6,320 nucleotides of DNA, from the NCBI GenBank assembly GCA_947499275.1, contig CANMNM010000085.1, forward strand, positions 1-6,320, in the 5' to 3' direction. Of this stretch, positions 5,760 to 6,320 are shown piece by piece (within the stretch, counting starts at the first letter, position 1; every line of letters starts with the position of its first letter). Both the position numbers and the translations under genes were made by a program. Source of the stretch: Actinomycetota bacterium. GTDB lineage: Bacteria; Actinomycetota; Actinomycetes; S36-B12. The notes beneath the pieces were generated by a model. That model ran no database searches and had not been told where the DNA came from. It saw nothing but the letters and a program-made list of their open reading frames with translations.

Positions 5760-6320
5760 TAAGCGGGTTCTGTCTCACGAAGGCGTTGGCCGATAATCTG
5801 GGTAACACCGTCACCACGCATGGATACTCCGTAAAGCGCGTCGGCTATTTCCATCGTTCGCTTTTGGTGAGTTATCACGATCAGCTGTGAAGACGAACGT
5901 AGCTCTTCAATGATGTCGATCAATCTGCCCAGGTTGACGTCGTCAAGTGCAGCTTCAACTTCGTCGAGAACATAAAACGGTGATGGACGAGCCTTAAATA
6001 GGGCAACGAGGAACGCTACCGCTGTGAGAGAGCGCTCCCCACCAGAGAGCAAGGACAGTCGCTTGATTTTTTTGCCCGGTGGACGGGCTTCAACGTCAAC
6101 ACCGGTTGTCAGCATGTTACTTGGATCAGTAAGGATAAGTCGTCCTTCTCCGCCAGGAAACAGGCGTGAAAACACCCCTTCAAATTCCCGTGCAATTTCG
6201 GTGTAAGCCTCTGTGAATACCTGCTCAACGCGTGAATCAACTTCCTTGACAATGTCAAGTAGGTCGTCGCGAGTTTTCTTAAGATCTTCCAGCTGCTCCG
6301 TGAGGAATTTTTGTCTCTCC
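5759..6320 (-). CDS. smc: Chromosome segregation ATPase Smc, C-terminal part, cut by the window edge
   Basis: The last 186 residues of Smc are present; the first whole codon starts at 6319 and the stop is TAA at 5761-5759. Smc dimers form the ring of bacterial condensin with ScpA and ScpB. The first ~45 residues are the charged end of the returning coiled coil (ERQKFLTEQLEDLKK onward), leading into the C-terminal head. The head shows FSRLFPGGEGRL, the ABC signature LSGGERSLTAVA, the Walker B strand FYVLDEVEAALDD with its catalytic Glu, and the switch His in VITHQKRTM. All C-terminal head motifs are intact. The protein ends shortly after IGQRL, a usual length for actinobacterial Smc. A GTG at 6175 is an internal Val codon, not a start. 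The N-terminal head, hinge and most of the coiled coil lie outside the window. Confidence 0.97.
   Translation of the reverse strand, partial: ERQKFLTEQLEDLKKTRDDLLDIVKEVDSRVEQVFTEAYTEIAREFEGVFSRLFPGGEGRLILTDPSNMLTTGVDVEARPPGKKIKRLSLLSGGERSLTAVAFLVALFKARPSPFYVLDEVEAALDDVNLGRLIDIIEELRSSSQLIVITHQKRTMEIADALYGVSMRGDGVTQIIGQRLRETEPA

Noticed and set aside
1..6320. CRISPR arrays, tRNA or rRNA genes, insertion sequences, prophage or defence genes
   Set aside because: None seen: there are no spaced repeat arrays, cloverleaf-like segments, terminal inverted repeats or transposase motifs, and nearly all sequence is taken by six conserved housekeeping and nitrogen genes.

Overview
The window looks like a piece of an actinobacterial chromosome with moderate GC (roughly half by eye, low for the phylum). 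All six genes lie on the minus strand and are read from high to low coordinates: smc (3' end only), ftsY, amt, glnK, glnD and ffh (5' end only). The Smc, FtsY, GlnD and Ffh proteins read like actinobacterial family members. The order ftsY-amt-glnK-glnD-ffh is, from memory, the one known from corynebacteria, mycobacteria and relatives. A planktonic or otherwise streamlined mid-GC actinobacterium would fit, but genus cannot be fixed from this sequence.

Layout, in direction of transcription. (1) 6320-5759: the last 186 residues of the chromosome-condensation ATPase Smc. (2) 5759-4566: ftsY, the membrane-anchored signal recognition particle (SRP) receptor, whose start codon overlaps the smc stop by one base. 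(3) 4565-4430: the only sizeable intergenic gap (136 bases). It carries a GlnR-like operator and a 9-base direct repeat, as expected for a nitrogen-regulated promoter region. (4) 4429-3131: amt, ammonium channel. (5) 3131-2793: glnK, PII signal protein, again with a one-base stop/start overlap. (6) 2774-444: glnD, the bifunctional PII-modifying enzyme. A perfect 16-bp-stem hairpin lies over its 5' end and makes its true start uncertain. (7) 384-1: the first 128 codons of ffh, the SRP GTPase, from a TTG start.

Two pathways are interleaved. FtsY and Ffh are partner GTPases that deliver ribosomes to the membrane. Between them sits a full ammonium-sensing module: Amt imports or conducts ammonium, GlnK plugs Amt and reports nitrogen state, and GlnD modifies GlnK at Tyr51 according to glutamine level. 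All coding regions are intact, without frameshifts. There are no mobile elements, RNA genes or CRISPR arrays. I found no new system; the points worth a second look are regulatory: the glnK/glnD hairpin, the amt upstream region, the palindrome over the glnD stop and the ffh start region.
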